NCBI RefSeq assembly: GCF_000146285.1
Contig: NZ_GL385912.1
Coordinates: forward strand, 1,619,251-1,683,250
Reading direction: 5' to 3'
Source: Mobiluncus curtisii subsp. curtisii ATCC 35241
GTDB taxonomy: Bacteria > Actinomycetota > Actinomycetes > Actinomycetales > Actinomycetaceae
Length of the DNA stretch: 64,000 nt
Shown here: positions 1-12,077 of the stretch, in pieces
Layout of the letters: each line of letters starts with the position of its first letter
Position numbering within the stretch: position 1 is the stretch's first letter
Notes under the pieces: model-generated
Told to the model about the DNA's origin: nothing
What the model saw: the letters and a program-made list of their open reading frames with translations, nothing else
The model's database searches: none
Made by a program: the position numbers and the translations under genes

Positions 1-235
1 ACCGATCCACCCCAGTTTTCACCAGGATATCAACAATCGGGGCGTTGCTCACCTCAAAAGTGGGCAACAGATAAAACTATACACGCGGGTTTTTGCAGAT
101 GCAAATCGAGGGTCCTTTTTCGTACATTTCGGGCGTGTCGCGAAATAACATACCATTAGAATCGTCAGGTATAGCAATAATTTTGCCTTGATACCCGACT
201 TGCCGAACAGATAGATTTGCAAAAGCCGTTGCAGC
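1..235 (-). pseudogene. possible broken gene fragment at the left edge, running off the window
   Basis: On the minus strand one frame is open from about 235 down to the window edge except for a single TAG at 79-77. The translation on both sides of the stop reads like real protein (for example GKIIAIPDDSNGMLF before it and LLPTFEVSNAPIVDIL after it). No start codon with a ribosome site is visible, and another stop lies at 238-236. The second stretch faintly resembles the late beta-strand region of serpins, but this is too weak to name the family. A second frame here is also open, so chance cannot be excluded. Confidence 0.22.
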
Positions 236-287
236 CTACCGGAGGGAATGACGCCGCCAAAAGTGCAATTGATTCCCGATTTTCAGC

Positions 288-1568
288 CTACTTTGTCTTT
301 TTCAATGCCGCAGCAAATCCCGGTTGCACCGGTAAGTTCACCAAAAACATAGCCTGTCCGGCGTGATAAATATCCGGTTTACCCGACCAAGTCAGCGCCG
401 CGGGCCGGTTATGTCCGTCTAGTTCGTGGCACCACCGACCGGGGGATTCAATCAGGCTACTTTGGGCGTATTCGCTGAAACGTTCCACCCATTTGTCAGC
501 GGTAATCACCAAATCCGCACTGCCCTGCCCCGCCCACCGGGTGAAGCACTTCGCTGTCACCAGGCTGGCCCCAAGCGCTTCACATATGACCCAGTGCATC
601 CGCTGGGATGAGACGGTACGACCCTCGAAATCCGTCGTATAGGGAATTCCCGCAGCGTCGTCGGTCCCCCACGCAGCCAGAGCACTACGGTAAAGTCCCG
701 CAGCGGCCTCGTGAACCCATTCCAATTTCAAATCTAATCCAGCAGCCTCGACCGCACCTTGGAGCTGCAAAATCAGACGTGCCCATTCAAAACCATGCCC
801 CGGCGTAGCTCCCCACGGGCGGAAGGGATCAGTCGGTCTGTCACGGTTGTAATCGAGGTCTATACGCCAGCTACCGGTGTAATGCTCGGGAATTTTCCAG
901 CCATATTCCCTCGCTGACCCGTTGATAATTTTCGTGGCGATAGATACACCCCGGCGCAGGTATTCGGTGTCTGCAGTGGCATCAAAAGCTGCCAAGCACG
1001 ACTCCAAAGTGTGCATATTCGCGTTTGCGCCGCGGTAGTTCTCCAAATCTGTCCAGTCTCGAGCGTAGGATTCTCGGACCCTCCCCGCTGCTTTGTCCCA
1101 CCAGTAGGCATCCTGGATACGTCTGGCTTCGTCTAAAAGTTCGCGCGCCCCTGGAATTTCCGCAACGGTAGCAGAGCTGGCAGCAAGAATTACGAACGCA
1201 TGAGCGTAAGCCTCTTTACGGGGACCTTTTTCAAGATTGGGACGAGACTGCCCAGACGCATCAAGTTCAGTCTCAATCCACGAAAACCAACCGCCGTATT
1301 CATGGTCCACAAAGTGAGTGCGCAGGGAGTGAATGCCATGAATCGCTAGTTCGCGGGATCGTTCAGGATGGATTCCTGCGAGGGCAAAAAGCGAAAACAT
1401 ATGCGTCATGCGGCAATTAATCCATAGCTGGGCACCCATCTCGGGCATGACTGCCCCTTCGGGACCAAGGTAACCAAATCCGGCAGGCACTTGTGACCTC
1501 ATGCCGAACTCACACAAAGAAAGAAGCTCACGCGCAGCTAAAGAAGGCAAATCAAGGATTTTGCACAT
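288..1568 (-). CDS. AGE-family sugar epimerase/isomerase (N-acylglucosamine 2-epimerase or mannose isomerase type)
   Basis: The 426-residue product fits the length and pattern of the AGE superfamily, an all-alpha (alpha/alpha)6-barrel of sugar isomerases and 2-epimerases. The spaced active-site histidines and acid of the family appear to be present: NANMHTLES near residue 185, PGHGFEWARL near 255, a WCHELDG motif near 383 and an IYHAGQAM motif near 405. Family members interconvert mannose/fructose, sulfoquinovose/sulfofructose or N-acetylglucosamine/N-acetylmannosamine; the substrate cannot be read from sequence. There is no signal peptide, so it should be cytoplasmic. It stands alone, with no sugar transporter or kinase beside it. 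No strong ribosome site precedes the ATG at 1568, so the start is the least certain part. Confidence 0.85.
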   Translation of the reverse strand: MCKILDLPSLAARELLSLCEFGMRSQVPAGFGYLGPEGAVMPEMGAQLWINCRMTHMFSLFALAGIHPERSRELAIHGIHSLRTHFVDHEYGGWFSWIETELDASGQSRPNLEKGPRKEAYAHAFVILAASSATVAEIPGARELLDEARRIQDAYWWDKAAGRVRESYARDWTDLENYRGANANMHTLESCLAAFDATADTEYLRRGVSIATKIINGSAREYGWKIPEHYTGSWRIDLDYNRDRPTDPFRPWGATPGHGFEWARLILQLQGAVEAAGLDLKLEWVHEAAAGLYRSALAAWGTDDAAGIPYTTDFEGRTVSSQRMHWVICEALGASLVTAKCFTRWAGQGSADLVITADKWVERFSEYAQSSLIESPGRWCHELDGHNRPAALTWSGKPDIYHAGQAMFLVNLPVQPGFAAALKKTK

Positions 1569-1642
1569 GACTGAAATTCTAATGGAGCCTCGCCTGCCTT
1601 ACGGGGAATACCGGAGATTGAAAATAATCAGACTAAATACAG

Positions 1643-1678
1643 CTGTGTGTGCGAACCAAAGTCTGTTCGCACACACAG
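1643..1678 (-). terminator. strong hairpin downstream of the DUF1540 gene
   Basis: A perfect 14-bp inverted repeat (arms 1643-1656 and 1665-1678) encloses an 8-nt loop. It lies 26 nt past the stop of the minus-strand DUF1540 gene, and the minus strand just beyond it is T-rich, as expected of an intrinsic terminator. It also separates that gene from the AGE gene downstream. Confidence 0.6.
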
Positions 1679-1703
1679 GTTTATGGAATTATCCGGGATG
1701 AAT

Positions 1704-1973
1704 CTAGGCAGCCTGGTGATAGGTGAGGCACTCGCCGGTCTTTCCGCCAACTTTGACGGCAGACGCCTGGCATTCCAGGTGCTCGTTAAAGCTGCAATCG
1801 GATTTTTGGCAAGCACCGACTGCCGCTTGCTTTCCGAGACCGCCGACCTCAGGCAAGGCAATAAAGGTTGAGCAGCCCTTGGTGCCCATAGTCATGGCGG
1901 TGGCTTGGCAGCCATCGTGGTTGTATGAGCAATCGGATACGGCGCAATCGCTAACTACTGGTTGAGTACTCAT
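1704..1973 (-). CDS. small Cys-rich protein with two DUF1540 domains
   Basis: The 89-residue protein is built of two copies of a Cys-rich unit: residues about 8-38 (CAVSDCSYNHDGCQA then a later Cys) and about 53-85 (CQKSDCSFNEHLECQA then a later Cys). Each unit has four cysteines in the C-x4-C-x6/7-C-x(n)-C layout of DUF1540, which suggests a small metal-binding knuckle; the metal is unproven. Such proteins are short, cytosolic and of unknown role, and are common in Firmicutes and Actinobacteria. AGGAAAG sits about 8 nt before the ATG, supporting the start. A TTGACA-containing promoter lies just upstream and a hairpin just downstream, so this looks like a monocistronic unit. Confidence 0.8.
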   Translation of the reverse strand: MSTQPVVSDCAVSDCSYNHDGCQATAMTMGTKGCSTFIALPEVGGLGKQAAVGACQKSDCSFNEHLECQASAVKVGGKTGECLTYHQAA

Positions 1974-2006
1974 GGCTTCTTTCCTTTCGAGATAAGTATC
2001 TGTAAA

Positions 2007-2034
2007 CGAATAAGTTCTTAATTACGACTGTCAA
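2007..2034 (-). promoter_or_regulatory. candidate sigma-70-type promoter for the DUF1540 gene
   Basis: On the minus strand a perfect -35 hexamer TTGACA (2034-2029) is followed after 16 nt by TATTCG (2012-2007) as a weak -10. Transcription would begin near position 2000, leaving a leader of about 27 nt that contains the ribosome site. The -10 match is modest. Confidence 0.4.
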
Positions 2035-2415
2035 CTATTTTTTCACCCCTGTAAACCCTGACTCTAAAATCTCACGTTTCCCCAGGTCAGAGGCTTGAAA
2101 ATATAAAGAAACGCGCTAATTGCGTATATCAAAAAGCATATAGAGATATTTTTAAATAACATTGGCGATTCTAATTCGAGTCGATTACGCAAAGCAGGTG
2201 TAGCCTAAAGCCGGCTCCCGTCAGCAAACGACCTAGCTCAACAAATCACACTTGACCAGCACTAACAGACACTACTTCAGTATTTGAGACGAATCTGCTC
2301 GAATAGTGAACACGCCTGTACTTTGGGAGAAAATCTGCGTAACTTAACTGGTGAACGGTTCGGACTCGAACCAAATCGGCATCAGTACGAAATTGCGAAA
2401 ACATAGGAGGAAAAA
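2035..2415. other. AT-rich gene-free interval before trpB
   Basis: No convincing reading frame is seen between the DUF1540 promoter and trpB. The middle (about 2090-2170) is distinctly AT-rich. I looked for a Trp-codon-rich leader peptide, an attenuator or a T-box upstream of trpB and saw none. The only clear signal is the trpB ribosome site AGGAGG at 2405-2410. Confidence 0.5.
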
Positions 2416-3648
2416 ATGAACAAATATCGCGATTTTGACAACTATCTCAAAGAATACCCCGACGAAAAGGGATACTTCGGCAAATACGGTGGCAACTACC
2501 TGCAGGACCCCGAGCTGGTCAAAGCCTTTGACCAGTACGCCGAGGCCTACCAGACAATTGCACAGTCTGCTCAGTTTATTGCCGAACTGCGCCGCATCCG
2601 CAAGGACTTCCAAGGTCGCCCCACTCCGGTGTACCACTGCCAGCGTCTGAGCCAGAAACTGGGTCGCACCCAGATTTATTTGAAGCGCGAGGACTTGAAC
2701 CATACCGGAGCGCACAAGCTCAATCACTGCATGGGTGAAGGTCTGTTGGCGAAATACATGGGTAAAAAGAAGCTCATCGCGGAAACTGGAGCAGGTCAGC
2801 ACGGTGTAGCTCTCGCCACCGCCGCCGCCTATTTCGGCCTGGAGTGCGACATCTATATGGGCGAAGTCGACATCGCCAAGGAGGCCCCGAACGTGGCGCG
2901 CATGAAGGTGCTGGGGGCGCGTGTTATCCCCGTTAGCTTCGGCCTGAAAACGCTCAAAGAGGCCGTGGATGCCGCCTTCATGGCGTATTCCGAGGAATAT
3001 CACGACGCCATCTATTGCATCGGCACGGCTGCTGGTCCGCATCCGTTCCCGGTCATGGTCAGAGATTTCCAAGAGGTTGTCGGCGTGGAGGCACGTGCCC
3101 AATTCTTGGAGCAGACCGGTCACCTGCCGGACAAAATCATGGCTTGCGTAGGGGGCGGCTCCAACGCGATTGGTTTGTTTGTGCCTTTCCTGGCTGACCC
3201 GGTCGAGATTTATGGGGTCGAGCCACAAGGACGGGGCACAGCTTTGGGCGATCACGCGGCCACCCTTACCTACGGCGGTGAAGGTGTGATGCACGGCTTC
3301 AACTCGATTATGCTCTCGGACGAAAAGGGCAATCCCGCCCCGGTCTATTCCAATGCGTCCGGTCTGGACTACCCCTCGGTCGGTCCTGAGCATTCCCTGC
3401 TGCACGACATGGAACGCGTCAATTACGTAACCATTCGCGATGAAGAAGCAATTGAAGCCCTGTTCTTGCTCTCGCGCTTAGAAGGCATCATCCCCGCCAT
3501 CGAAAGCTCTCACGCTTTGGCTTACGCCATCAAGGAAGCCCGCAAAGGCAAGCCCGGATCCATCCTGGTCAACCTGTCGGGTCGCGGTGATAAGGACTTG
3601 GATTTCGTTATTGAACACTACGGAACAGGCGAAGACTACGTCAAATAG
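2416..3648 (+). CDS. trpB: tryptophan synthase beta chain, orphan copy
   Basis: This 410-residue PLP enzyme condenses indole with L-serine to make tryptophan. The family pattern is complete. The PLP lysine is Lys101 in NHTGAHK, the catalytic glutamate is Glu123 in ETGAGQHG, the phosphate-binding loop is GGGSN (residues 246-250), and the C-terminal [12 protein letters not shown] and GRGDKD motifs are present. AGGAGG lies 5 nt before the ATG, fixing the start. It is TrpB1-like in sequence, yet no trpA or other trp gene is nearby: it is flanked by a DUF1540 gene and, convergently, by gat genes. A lone trpB could use imported or scavenged indole, or partner with a trpA elsewhere; the window cannot decide. 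A 22-bp hairpin ends the gene. Confidence 0.96.
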   Translation: MNKYRDFDNYLKEYPDEKGYFGKYGGNYLQDPELVKAFDQYAEAYQTIAQSAQFIAELRRIRKDFQGRPTPVYHCQRLSQKLGRTQIYLKREDLNHTGAHKLNHCMGEGLLAKYMGKKKLIAETGAGQHGVALATAAAYFGLECDIYMGEVDIAKEAPNVARMKVLGARVIPVSFGLKTLKEAVDAAFMAYSEEYHDAIYCIGTAAGPHPFPVMVRDFQEVVGVEARAQFLEQTGHLPDKIMACVGGGSNAIGLFVPFLADPVEIYGVEPQGRGTALGDHAATLTYGGEGVMHGFNSIMLSDEKGNPAPVYSNASGLDYPSVGPEHSLLHDMERVNYVTIRDEEAIEALFLLSRLEGIIPAIESSHALAYAIKEARKGKPGSILVNLSGRGDKDLDFVIEHYGTGEDYVK

Positions 3649-3661
3649 ACTCAAAAGTAGG

Positions 3662-3712
3662 CTTTAAATGTTTTGTTCCCGGACCATTTGGTTCGGGAAC
3701 AAAACATTTAAG
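3662..3712. terminator. long bidirectional hairpin between trpB and gatB
   Basis: An inverted repeat with arms of about 22 bp (about 3664-3685 and 3690-3711, one G-T pair) closes a four-base ATTT loop. It lies 15 nt past the trpB stop and about 20 nt past the gatB stop on the other strand. The base of the stem is A/T-rich, so each strand ends its hairpin in a T-rich stretch. This is what a shared terminator for two convergent genes should look like. Confidence 0.75.
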
Positions 3713-3729
3713 AGGGAGCTCAGGGAATC

Positions 3730-5229
3730 CTATAGCCCAAGTTCCTTCATGATCAGGGACTTAACTGTGCCCGCATCAGCTTGACCACGGGTAGCTTTCA
3801 TGATTGGCCCCATCAAGGCGCCGATAGCCGCCATCTTGCCGCCTTTAATCTTGGCGACGACATCTGGGTTATCCGCGATTGCCTGCTTTACAGCCGTTTC
3901 CAGCGCACCCGTGTCAGAAACGACCTCCAAGCCACGCGCCTTCACGACCTCTCCAGGATTACCCTCACCAGCCAGAACTCCGGCGATAACCTGTTTCGCC
4001 AACTTGTCATTAATCTTGCCGTCTTCAACCAAGTGCTGCAGTTCAGCCACCTGGGCGGGAGTAATCGCCATTTCTTCCAGGTCTTTTTCCTCGCCCTTCG
4101 CTAAGCGCGCGATTTCACCCATCCACCACTTGCGAGCCCCGCCCGCATCGGTTCCAGCTGAAACTGTCTCCTCAATGAGGTCCACCGCCCCGGCGTTGAC
4201 GATGTCGCGCATTTCGATGTCGGTGAATCCCCATACGCCCTGCAGACGCTTGCGTCTCACGGCAGGAAGTTCGGGCAGACTCTTGCGGATTTCCTCCACC
4301 CATTCCCGACTCGGCGCTACAGGCACCAGGTCTGGTTCAGGGAAGTAACGGTAATCCTCAGCGTCGGATTTCTCGCGCCCCGAAGAAGTTGTCCCGTCCG
4401 CCGCATGATAGTGGCGAGTTTCCTGGACAATTTTGCCGCCTTCCGCGAGGATTGCCGCCTGGCGACGCATCTCGTAACGCACGGTTTTCTCGATGCCCCT
4501 AAAGGAGTTGACATTCTTGGTTTCCGTGCGAGTCCCCATCGGGTCCTCTGGATTGTCCCGCAAGGACACGTTCACGTCAGCGCGCACATTGCCACGCTCC
4601 ATCCGAGCTTCACTAACCCCGATAGCGCGGAAAATGTCCCGCAAGGTACGCACATAGGCGGCAGCAACCTCAGGGGCGCGGTCGCCAGTCCCGGTGATGG
4701 GTTTGGTGACAATTTCCACCAGCGGCACTCCCGCGCGGTTGTAATCCACCAAGGAGTGATCTGCCCCTTGGATACGACCGTCTTCACCGCCGATATGCGT
4801 GTTCTTGCCCGCGTCCTCCTCCATGTGAGCACGCTCAATCTCCACGCGGTACACGGTACCGTCCTCCAACTCGACATCGAGCCAGCCGTCATAACAGATT
4901 GGCTCATCGTACTGAGAGGTCTGGAATGCCTTGGTCAGGTCGGGATAGAAATAGTTTTTCCGGGCAAACCGGCAGTACTCAGCAATTTGGCAATTCAGCG
5001 CCAAGCCAATCCGAATCGCGTACTCTACGGCTCGCTTATTTACCACCGGCAGACATCCCGGCAATCCCAGGGAAACCGGAGTGATATACGTGTTTGGTTC
5101 GCCCCCGAAAGCGTTGGGAGCCGCGTCGAACATCTTGGTCTTCGTACCCAGCTCAACGTGAACCTCCAGTCCCAAAACGGGATCGAAACGTTCGGTAGCC
5201 TTTTCGTAACTCATCAATTTGTCGCTCAT
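3730..5229 (-). CDS. gatB: Asp-tRNA(Asn)/Glu-tRNA(Gln) amidotransferase subunit B
   Basis: GatB is the tRNA-binding kinase subunit that phosphorylates the mischarged glutamate or aspartate before amidation to Gln-tRNA or Asn-tRNA. The product (499 residues from the chosen start) opens with the family signature [13 protein letters not shown] and carries the [25 protein letters not shown] and [10 protein letters not shown] motifs. A Yqey/tail domain follows from about residue 350 and ends [10 protein letters not shown]. An upstream in-frame ATG exists at 5247, but the ATG at 5229 is preferred because it overlaps the gatA stop as ATGA and is preceded by GGAGGG. That overlap implies translational coupling with gatA. 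Confidence 0.96.
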   Translation of the reverse strand: MSDKLMSYEKATERFDPVLGLEVHVELGTKTKMFDAAPNAFGGEPNTYITPVSLGLPGCLPVVNKRAVEYAIRIGLALNCQIAEYCRFARKNYFYPDLTKAFQTSQYDEPICYDGWLDVELEDGTVYRVEIERAHMEEDAGKNTHIGGEDGRIQGADHSLVDYNRAGVPLVEIVTKPITGTGDRAPEVAAAYVRTLRDIFRAIGVSEARMERGNVRADVNVSLRDNPEDPMGTRTETKNVNSFRGIEKTVRYEMRRQAAILAEGGKIVQETRHYHAADGTTSSGREKSDAEDYRYFPEPDLVPVAPSREWVEEIRKSLPELPAVRRKRLQGVWGFTDIEMRDIVNAGAVDLIEETVSAGTDAGGARKWWMGEIARLAKGEEKDLEEMAITPAQVAELQHLVEDGKINDKLAKQVIAGVLAGEGNPGEVVKARGLEVVSDTGALETAVKQAIADNPDVVAKIKGGKMAAIGALMGPIMKATRGQADAGTVKSLIMKELGL

Positions 5230-6749
5230 TTTGCGCCCTCCTTCCACGCCGCTGCCGGGCAGGGCGGCATTGGCTCACTCGACTTTGCCAGCTGAGCTTC
5301 CATACGGGCTGCCACCTCATACATGGTGACGTCTCCACGAGCGGGGGCCAGAATCTGCACACCTACGGGCAAGCCATCTTCCGGAGCCACCCCGGCAGGA
5401 ACCGAAATCCCGGGAATCCCAGCCATATTGGCAGGAATTGTCGCTACATCGTTGAGGTACATACTCATCGGGTCATCGAGCTTGTCGCCAAACTTGAAAG
5501 CGGTAGTCGGAGCGGTGGGGGTGAGCAGCACATCGCACTGTTCAAAGGCTGCTGCCAAATCCCGTTGCAGGAGGGTTCGCACCTTTTGCGCCGAACCGTA
5601 GTAGGCATCGTAATAGCCCGCCGACAACACGTGGGTTCCCAAGATAATGCGGCGTTTCACTTCGTCTCCAAAGCCCGCCTCACGAGTCGCTGCCATCATC
5701 CGTTCCGTGGTGACCTCGCCTTCCTGCGGCAACACTCGCAGACCGTAGCGCACCCCATCGAATCGAGCCAGGTTGGACGAAACTTCTGCCGGCATAATCA
5801 GGTAGTAAGCTGCCAAAGCGTACTCGAAGGATGGGCAATCCACTTCGACAACGTTCGCCCCCGCCTCTTGCAGACGCTCCACAGCCTGCTGGAAACGCTG
5901 CAACACCCCAGCCTGATAGCCCTCGCCTTGCAGCTGCTTGACGACCCCGACGCGCAGCCCCGTAGCGTCCGTGCCGATTTTCGCCAATGCCCCGGTAATA
6001 TCCGGCACCGGTTCATCCAAAGAAGTGGAATCCAGCGGATCATGCCCCCCGATAATCATCTGTAACGCCGCCGCGTCGCGAACATCACGGGTGACCGGAC
6101 CAATCTGATCCAGGGAGGATCCCATCGCAATCAGCCCGTAGCGAGACACTGCCCCGTAAGTCGGTTTCGCGCCTACAGTTCCGGTAACAGCTCCGGGCTG
6201 GCGGATGGAACCGCCCGTGTCTGACCCCAGCGCCCACGGCACCATGAATGCTGCCACTGCCGCCGCCGAACCACCGCCAGATCCACCGGGAATCCGTTCC
6301 AAATCCCACGGGTTGCGGGTCGGACCGAAAGCCGAGTGCTCAGTAGAGGAACCCATAGCGAACTCATCCATGTTGGTTTTGCCCAGGATGGGCAGTCCTG
6401 CCTCCTGGAGCTTGAGCACGATGGTGGCGTCATAAGGTGGCAGCCAGCCTTCCAGGATTTTTGACGCGCAGGTGGTGGGTTTACCCCGCTGCACCATATT
6501 GTCTTTAATCGCGATTGGCACGCCCGCAAAAGGATGCAGTTTCTTGCCAGCAGCACGGTCTGCGTCAACCTGTTTAGCGGTTTGTAACGCCCCTTCCACG
6601 TCGACAAACAGGAAAGCGTGGACATCTTTCTCGAGGTGTTCAATACGTTCCGCAAATATGCGCACCAGTTCTTCGCTGGTGACTTCTTTAGCCACCAGCT
6701 TCGCGGCCAGCTCATGGGCAGACAACAGGTAAAGTTCTGCGTTACTCAT
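5226..6749 (-). CDS. gatA: Asp-tRNA(Asn)/Glu-tRNA(Gln) amidotransferase subunit A
   Basis: GatA is the glutaminase of the GatCAB complex; it releases ammonia from glutamine and channels it to GatB. The 507-residue protein belongs to the amidase-signature family and shows its Ser-cisSer-Lys triad: Lys82 in AIKDNM, Ser157 in PGGSGGGS and Ser181 in DTGGSIRQP. The start is supported by a GGGGAGGAG ribosome site inside the gatC end, two bases after the gatC stop. gatC, gatA and gatB form one minus-strand operon with almost no spacing. Its presence fits a bacterium that makes Gln-tRNA and/or Asn-tRNA indirectly. Confidence 0.97.
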   Translation of the reverse strand: MSNAELYLLSAHELAAKLVAKEVTSEELVRIFAERIEHLEKDVHAFLFVDVEGALQTAKQVDADRAAGKKLHPFAGVPIAIKDNMVQRGKPTTCASKILEGWLPPYDATIVLKLQEAGLPILGKTNMDEFAMGSSTEHSAFGPTRNPWDLERIPGGSGGGSAAAVAAFMVPWALGSDTGGSIRQPGAVTGTVGAKPTYGAVSRYGLIAMGSSLDQIGPVTRDVRDAAALQMIIGGHDPLDSTSLDEPVPDITGALAKIGTDATGLRVGVVKQLQGEGYQAGVLQRFQQAVERLQEAGANVVEVDCPSFEYALAAYYLIMPAEVSSNLARFDGVRYGLRVLPQEGEVTTERMMAATREAGFGDEVKRRIILGTHVLSAGYYDAYYGSAQKVRTLLQRDLAAAFEQCDVLLTPTAPTTAFKFGDKLDDPMSMYLNDVATIPANMAGIPGISVPAGVAPEDGLPVGVQILAPARGDVTMYEVAARMEAQLAKSSEPMPPCPAAAWKEGAK

Positions 6750-6751
6750 AG

Positions 6752-7048
6752 TTACTCCTCCCCGATAATCTTGGGCACGCCAAACATGCCACGGTCTGGC
6801 TGCGGGGCGGCCTGGAGCACCTCATCATGATCGAGGCATTCTCCCACTACATCCTCACGCCACACGTTTGTGAGCGGAATCGGGTGCGAAGTCGCCGGAA
6901 TATCCGGTTTCGCCACCTCATTTACTTTCGCTACTGCCTGGGTAATTACATCCAATTCAGCGGCGAATTTTTGGATTTCTTCGTCAGTCAGCGCAATTCG
7001 GGCCAAGCCAGCGACGCGCCTCACTTCATCAGCATCAATAGTCGACAT
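6752..7048 (-). CDS. gatC: Asp-tRNA(Asn)/Glu-tRNA(Gln) amidotransferase subunit C
   Basis: The 98-residue product has the small-subunit pattern of GatC: an N-terminal [16 protein letters not shown] segment, a central helix, and a Pro-rich tail with the conserved [18 protein letters not shown] region ending in [13 protein letters not shown]. GatC wraps around GatA and stabilises the GatA-GatB interface. It is the first gene of the operon; the 220-bp interval to the divergent phospholipase D gene must hold the promoters of both. Confidence 0.93.
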   Translation of the reverse strand: MSTIDADEVRRVAGLARIALTDEEIQKFAAELDVITQAVAKVNEVAKPDIPATSHPIPLTNVWREDVVGECLDHDEVLQAAPQPDRGMFGVPKIIGEE

Positions 7049-7268
7049 ATTACTGAGTCTAGCGAAAATCCGGGCGTGGCGGTTAACCCTTGCGGTCTAT
7101 GGTCGCAACGCTTCATTTCGCCCTACCCGAGACGACGAAACTGGACATGGAAATCGGGTGCGCTACCAGGGAACCGGGAAAGCTACCGTGGTTTTAACCG
7201 TGTACGCTTCTGCGCTGGGAACACTGGGATTCTGTCCATTACACTGGTAACAGGAAAGGAATACAAAC

Positions 7269-8624
7269 ATGGGCAAAAGAGTAGGGGACCCGCATAGCAA
7301 TCTGCGTAATCATTACAGCCCTGAACCCCGCGGTGAAGTGTTCCGCCAAATCGCCCGTTTCTTTACCCGGCTATCGGAACTAGCGGTGCAGACACCGCAG
7401 CAGCTCCCCAGGGTAATGGCACGAATTTTTGGTGGATTCCTGCTGTTTGAATTCGTTGCCGGGGTGATTACAGTCGCCATTGATACCCTGCGAACCTGGC
7501 GTCAGTCCCCGGTCAAGCCGTTCCCGGTAACCCAGTTGCCTGAAATTCGCTTTGCTGCAGACAAAATGCAGGTGTACACCTCCGGGATTGAGGTGTACAC
7601 CGCGATGCTAGAAGCTATCCGTTCGGCGCAATCTCACGTGTTCTTTGAAACTTTCATCTGGAAAAATGATGAAATCGGACATTTGTTCAAAGAAGCTTTG
7701 ATTGCCGCGGCAAAGCGCGGGGTTGAGGTCTTCATTATTTGGGATGCTTTCGGCAATATCAATGTGCCCCCCGCTATGACTCGCTTCCCTCACCTGCACC
7801 ACCTGCACGTGTTACGTTTTGGATTGTTCCGTTCGTTCTTTCTCTCTCTGCGTTCCACCGGGCGTGACCACCGTAAAATCCTCACCGTTGACAACAAGAT
7901 TGGCTTCATTGGCGGATACAACATTGGTTCACTCTATGCGACCCAATGGCGTGATACGCACCTGCGCCTGACCGGTCCGTCAGTATGGGAGCTGACCGAC
8001 GCTTTCACCGACTTTTGGAATGCTCACAAAACCCGGAATCTGCCCCAGTTGCCTCAATTTCTTCCCCGGCAGTGGAGCCCTGAAATCGAAGTGGCTCGTA
8101 ACGAACCAAACCGCCTGTTGTTTCCGGTCCGCGGTCTGTACATCAAAGCGTTAAACAAGGCTCGAAAGCGATTTTGGATTACTCAGGCTTATTTCATTCC
8201 CGACCAGGATATTTTGGACGAGCTCATCGCGGCGGCGTGGCGCGGTGTGGATATTAAAGTGCTGATGCCGGAAACTTCAAACCATATCGCGGCTGACTGG
8301 GTGGCACGCTCATACTATTCCCCGATGCTGGAGGCCGGGATTGAAATCTGGCTTTACAAAGAGGCTATGGTTCACGCCAAGACCGCCACCGCCGACGGAT
8401 GCTGGACCACGATTGGAACGGCAAACATCGACCGTTTGTCCATGACCGGAAACTACGAAATTAATATGGAGATTTTTTCCACCGACCTGGCCAATCAAAT
8501 GGAACAAGTGTTTCTCAACGACCTGACCAACGCTCGACAGCTCACCCTGGATCAGTGGGAGGAGCGCCCCGTAGTTAATCGAGTCATTGAGCGTCTGTTG
8601 CGCCCGCTAGGTTCAGTTTTGTAG
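7269..8624 (+). CDS. phospholipase D family protein, cardiolipin-synthase-like
   Basis: The 451-residue protein has two HKD (HxKx4D) catalytic motifs: DHRKILTVD near residue 200 and VHAKTATAD near residue 367. Each is followed by the usual GGYNIG or GTANID segment. This arrangement is that of bacterial cardiolipin synthases, which join two phosphatidylglycerols or PG with another phospholipid. Unlike classical Cls there is only one short hydrophobic stretch, at about residues 45-66, so membrane attachment would be by that segment. The ATG is preceded by AGGAAAGGA. The gene is divergent from gatCAB and convergent with ligA. Another PLD-type phosphatidyltransferase role remains possible. Confidence 0.85.
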   Translation: MGKRVGDPHSNLRNHYSPEPRGEVFRQIARFFTRLSELAVQTPQQLPRVMARIFGGFLLFEFVAGVITVAIDTLRTWRQSPVKPFPVTQLPEIRFAADKMQVYTSGIEVYTAMLEAIRSAQSHVFFETFIWKNDEIGHLFKEALIAAAKRGVEVFIIWDAFGNINVPPAMTRFPHLHHLHVLRFGLFRSFFLSLRSTGRDHRKILTVDNKIGFIGGYNIGSLYATQWRDTHLRLTGPSVWELTDAFTDFWNAHKTRNLPQLPQFLPRQWSPEIEVARNEPNRLLFPVRGLYIKALNKARKRFWITQAYFIPDQDILDELIAAAWRGVDIKVLMPETSNHIAADWVARSYYSPMLEAGIEIWLYKEAMVHAKTATADGCWTTIGTANIDRLSMTGNYEINMEIFSTDLANQMEQVFLNDLTNARQLTLDQWEERPVVNRVIERLLRPLGSVL

Positions 8625-8747
8625 AGCTAAGTTTCGGAATCTCGGACCGTGCAACTGCGCCTTCAGGAGCTGCCTCCGGTTTGTCTCTGCCCCCAGGAGT
8701 AGTCTGTCCGCAGTACAGCCCGGACTGCCGCCATGTGACGCACCGGA

Positions 8748-11153
<2,406 letters not shown>

Positions 11154-11326
11154 TTAAGACCAACCCGGAAACACAAAATCTGAACCTTGGAGTACCCGGA
11201 ACTTTCCGGTAAATACTCCGTTCTCTGGCAACTTGCGGTGGAACTTATGGGTCTCCTGGTGTCTCAAATTAACGCGCCCCCTTGTAAACTGGGAACGAAA
11301 TTGAATCAAATGATTAAGGAGACGAG

Positions 11327-11890
11327 ATGGAAGCCAGTATTTTTATTGCTAATGGTGTTGAAGAATGCGAAGCTCTGTTGGTCGTAGATTTGTTGCGCCG
11401 CGGGGGAATCGAGATTCAAACGGTGGCAGTGAACGACGCCACCGGAACTGATGAGAAGGCGCGAACCATCGTGAGCTCACACCAGGTTCCTTTGATTTGC
11501 GATGTACACCTCAATAGCTACGCTCCCAGCGACGAAAAAGTCCTGGTTATCCCCGGAGGCAAGCTCGGGGTAGATAACCTCAAAGCGTCAAACAAACTGT
11601 CCCAGATTTTGCGTTCTCATCAGGAAAATCTGGCAGCAGTATGCGCCGGACCTACGGTATTGGGGGCACTGGGACTGCTCGATGAACATAAAGCTACGGT
11701 TTATCCCGGTTTCCAAGACGGCTTGGGGTCTGCCGATTATACCGATACCGGCTTGATTCACGATGGTCGGGTCATCACCGCGCGGGCACTCGGGGCTTCC
11801 ATTGACTTTGCCTTGGAAATTATTGCTTTGCTCCGTGATGAGTCGCAGGCTCAACAGGTCGCTGCCCAGATCTGCTACCAAACTCACTAA
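11327..11890 (+). CDS. DJ-1/PfpI family protein
   Basis: The 187-residue product has the flavodoxin-like fold pattern of DJ-1/ThiJ/YajL proteins. The conserved glutamate is in the N-terminal NGVEECEALL segment, VLVIPGGKLG is near residue 70, and the nucleophile elbow Cys is in LAAVCAGPTVLGALGLL near residue 105. Such proteins are small cytosolic Cys enzymes or redox-sensing chaperones; deglycase and glyoxalase III activities have been reported for relatives. AAGGAG lies 5 nt before the ATG. The gene sits alone between ligA and the FtsK-like gene, with a short GC-rich hairpin after the stop (11907-11921). Confidence 0.85.
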   Translation: MEASIFIANGVEECEALLVVDLLRRGGIEIQTVAVNDATGTDEKARTIVSSHQVPLICDVHLNSYAPSDEKVLVIPGGKLGVDNLKASNKLSQILRSHQENLAAVCAGPTVLGALGLLDEHKATVYPGFQDGLGSADYTDTGLIHDGRVITARALGASIDFALEIIALLRDESQAQQVAAQICYQTH

Positions 11891-11993
11891 TTTTCTTGGT
11901 ATTGATTCCTCCGGCAGGAGGTTTGTCCTAATTTTCCAGGCTAAACTTGTGCCCTGGAGCGGTTTGACGTGGCTTGATGCAGCTTGATGGGAG

Positions 11994-12040
11994 TTATCAA
12001 CAAGTTCTCCTCCTAGGTTATCAACAGGCTGTGGATAACC
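11994..12040. promoter_or_regulatory. cluster of three DnaA-box-like 9-mers
   Basis: TTATCAACA occurs at 11994-12002 and again at 12018-12026, and the perfect DnaA box TTATCCACA lies inverted at 12030-12038. The last two form a 25-bp near-palindrome (12016-12040; 12-bp arms, one mismatch, one central base). It lies 38 bp upstream of the FtsK/FHA gene start. DnaA control of that gene is inference only. Confidence 0.45.
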
Positions 12041-12077
12041 GTTTGCGAAAATTGGCTGAACTCTCTAGCTTGAGGGT

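Noticed and set aside
2035-2415. Trp attenuator or T-box before trpB
   Set aside because: No Trp-codon cluster, no T-box core sequence and no terminator-antiterminator pair could be seen.
11994-12040. Replication origin
   Set aside because: Three DnaA-type boxes only, no AT-rich unwinding region and none of the usual dnaA/dnaN/gyrB neighbours.
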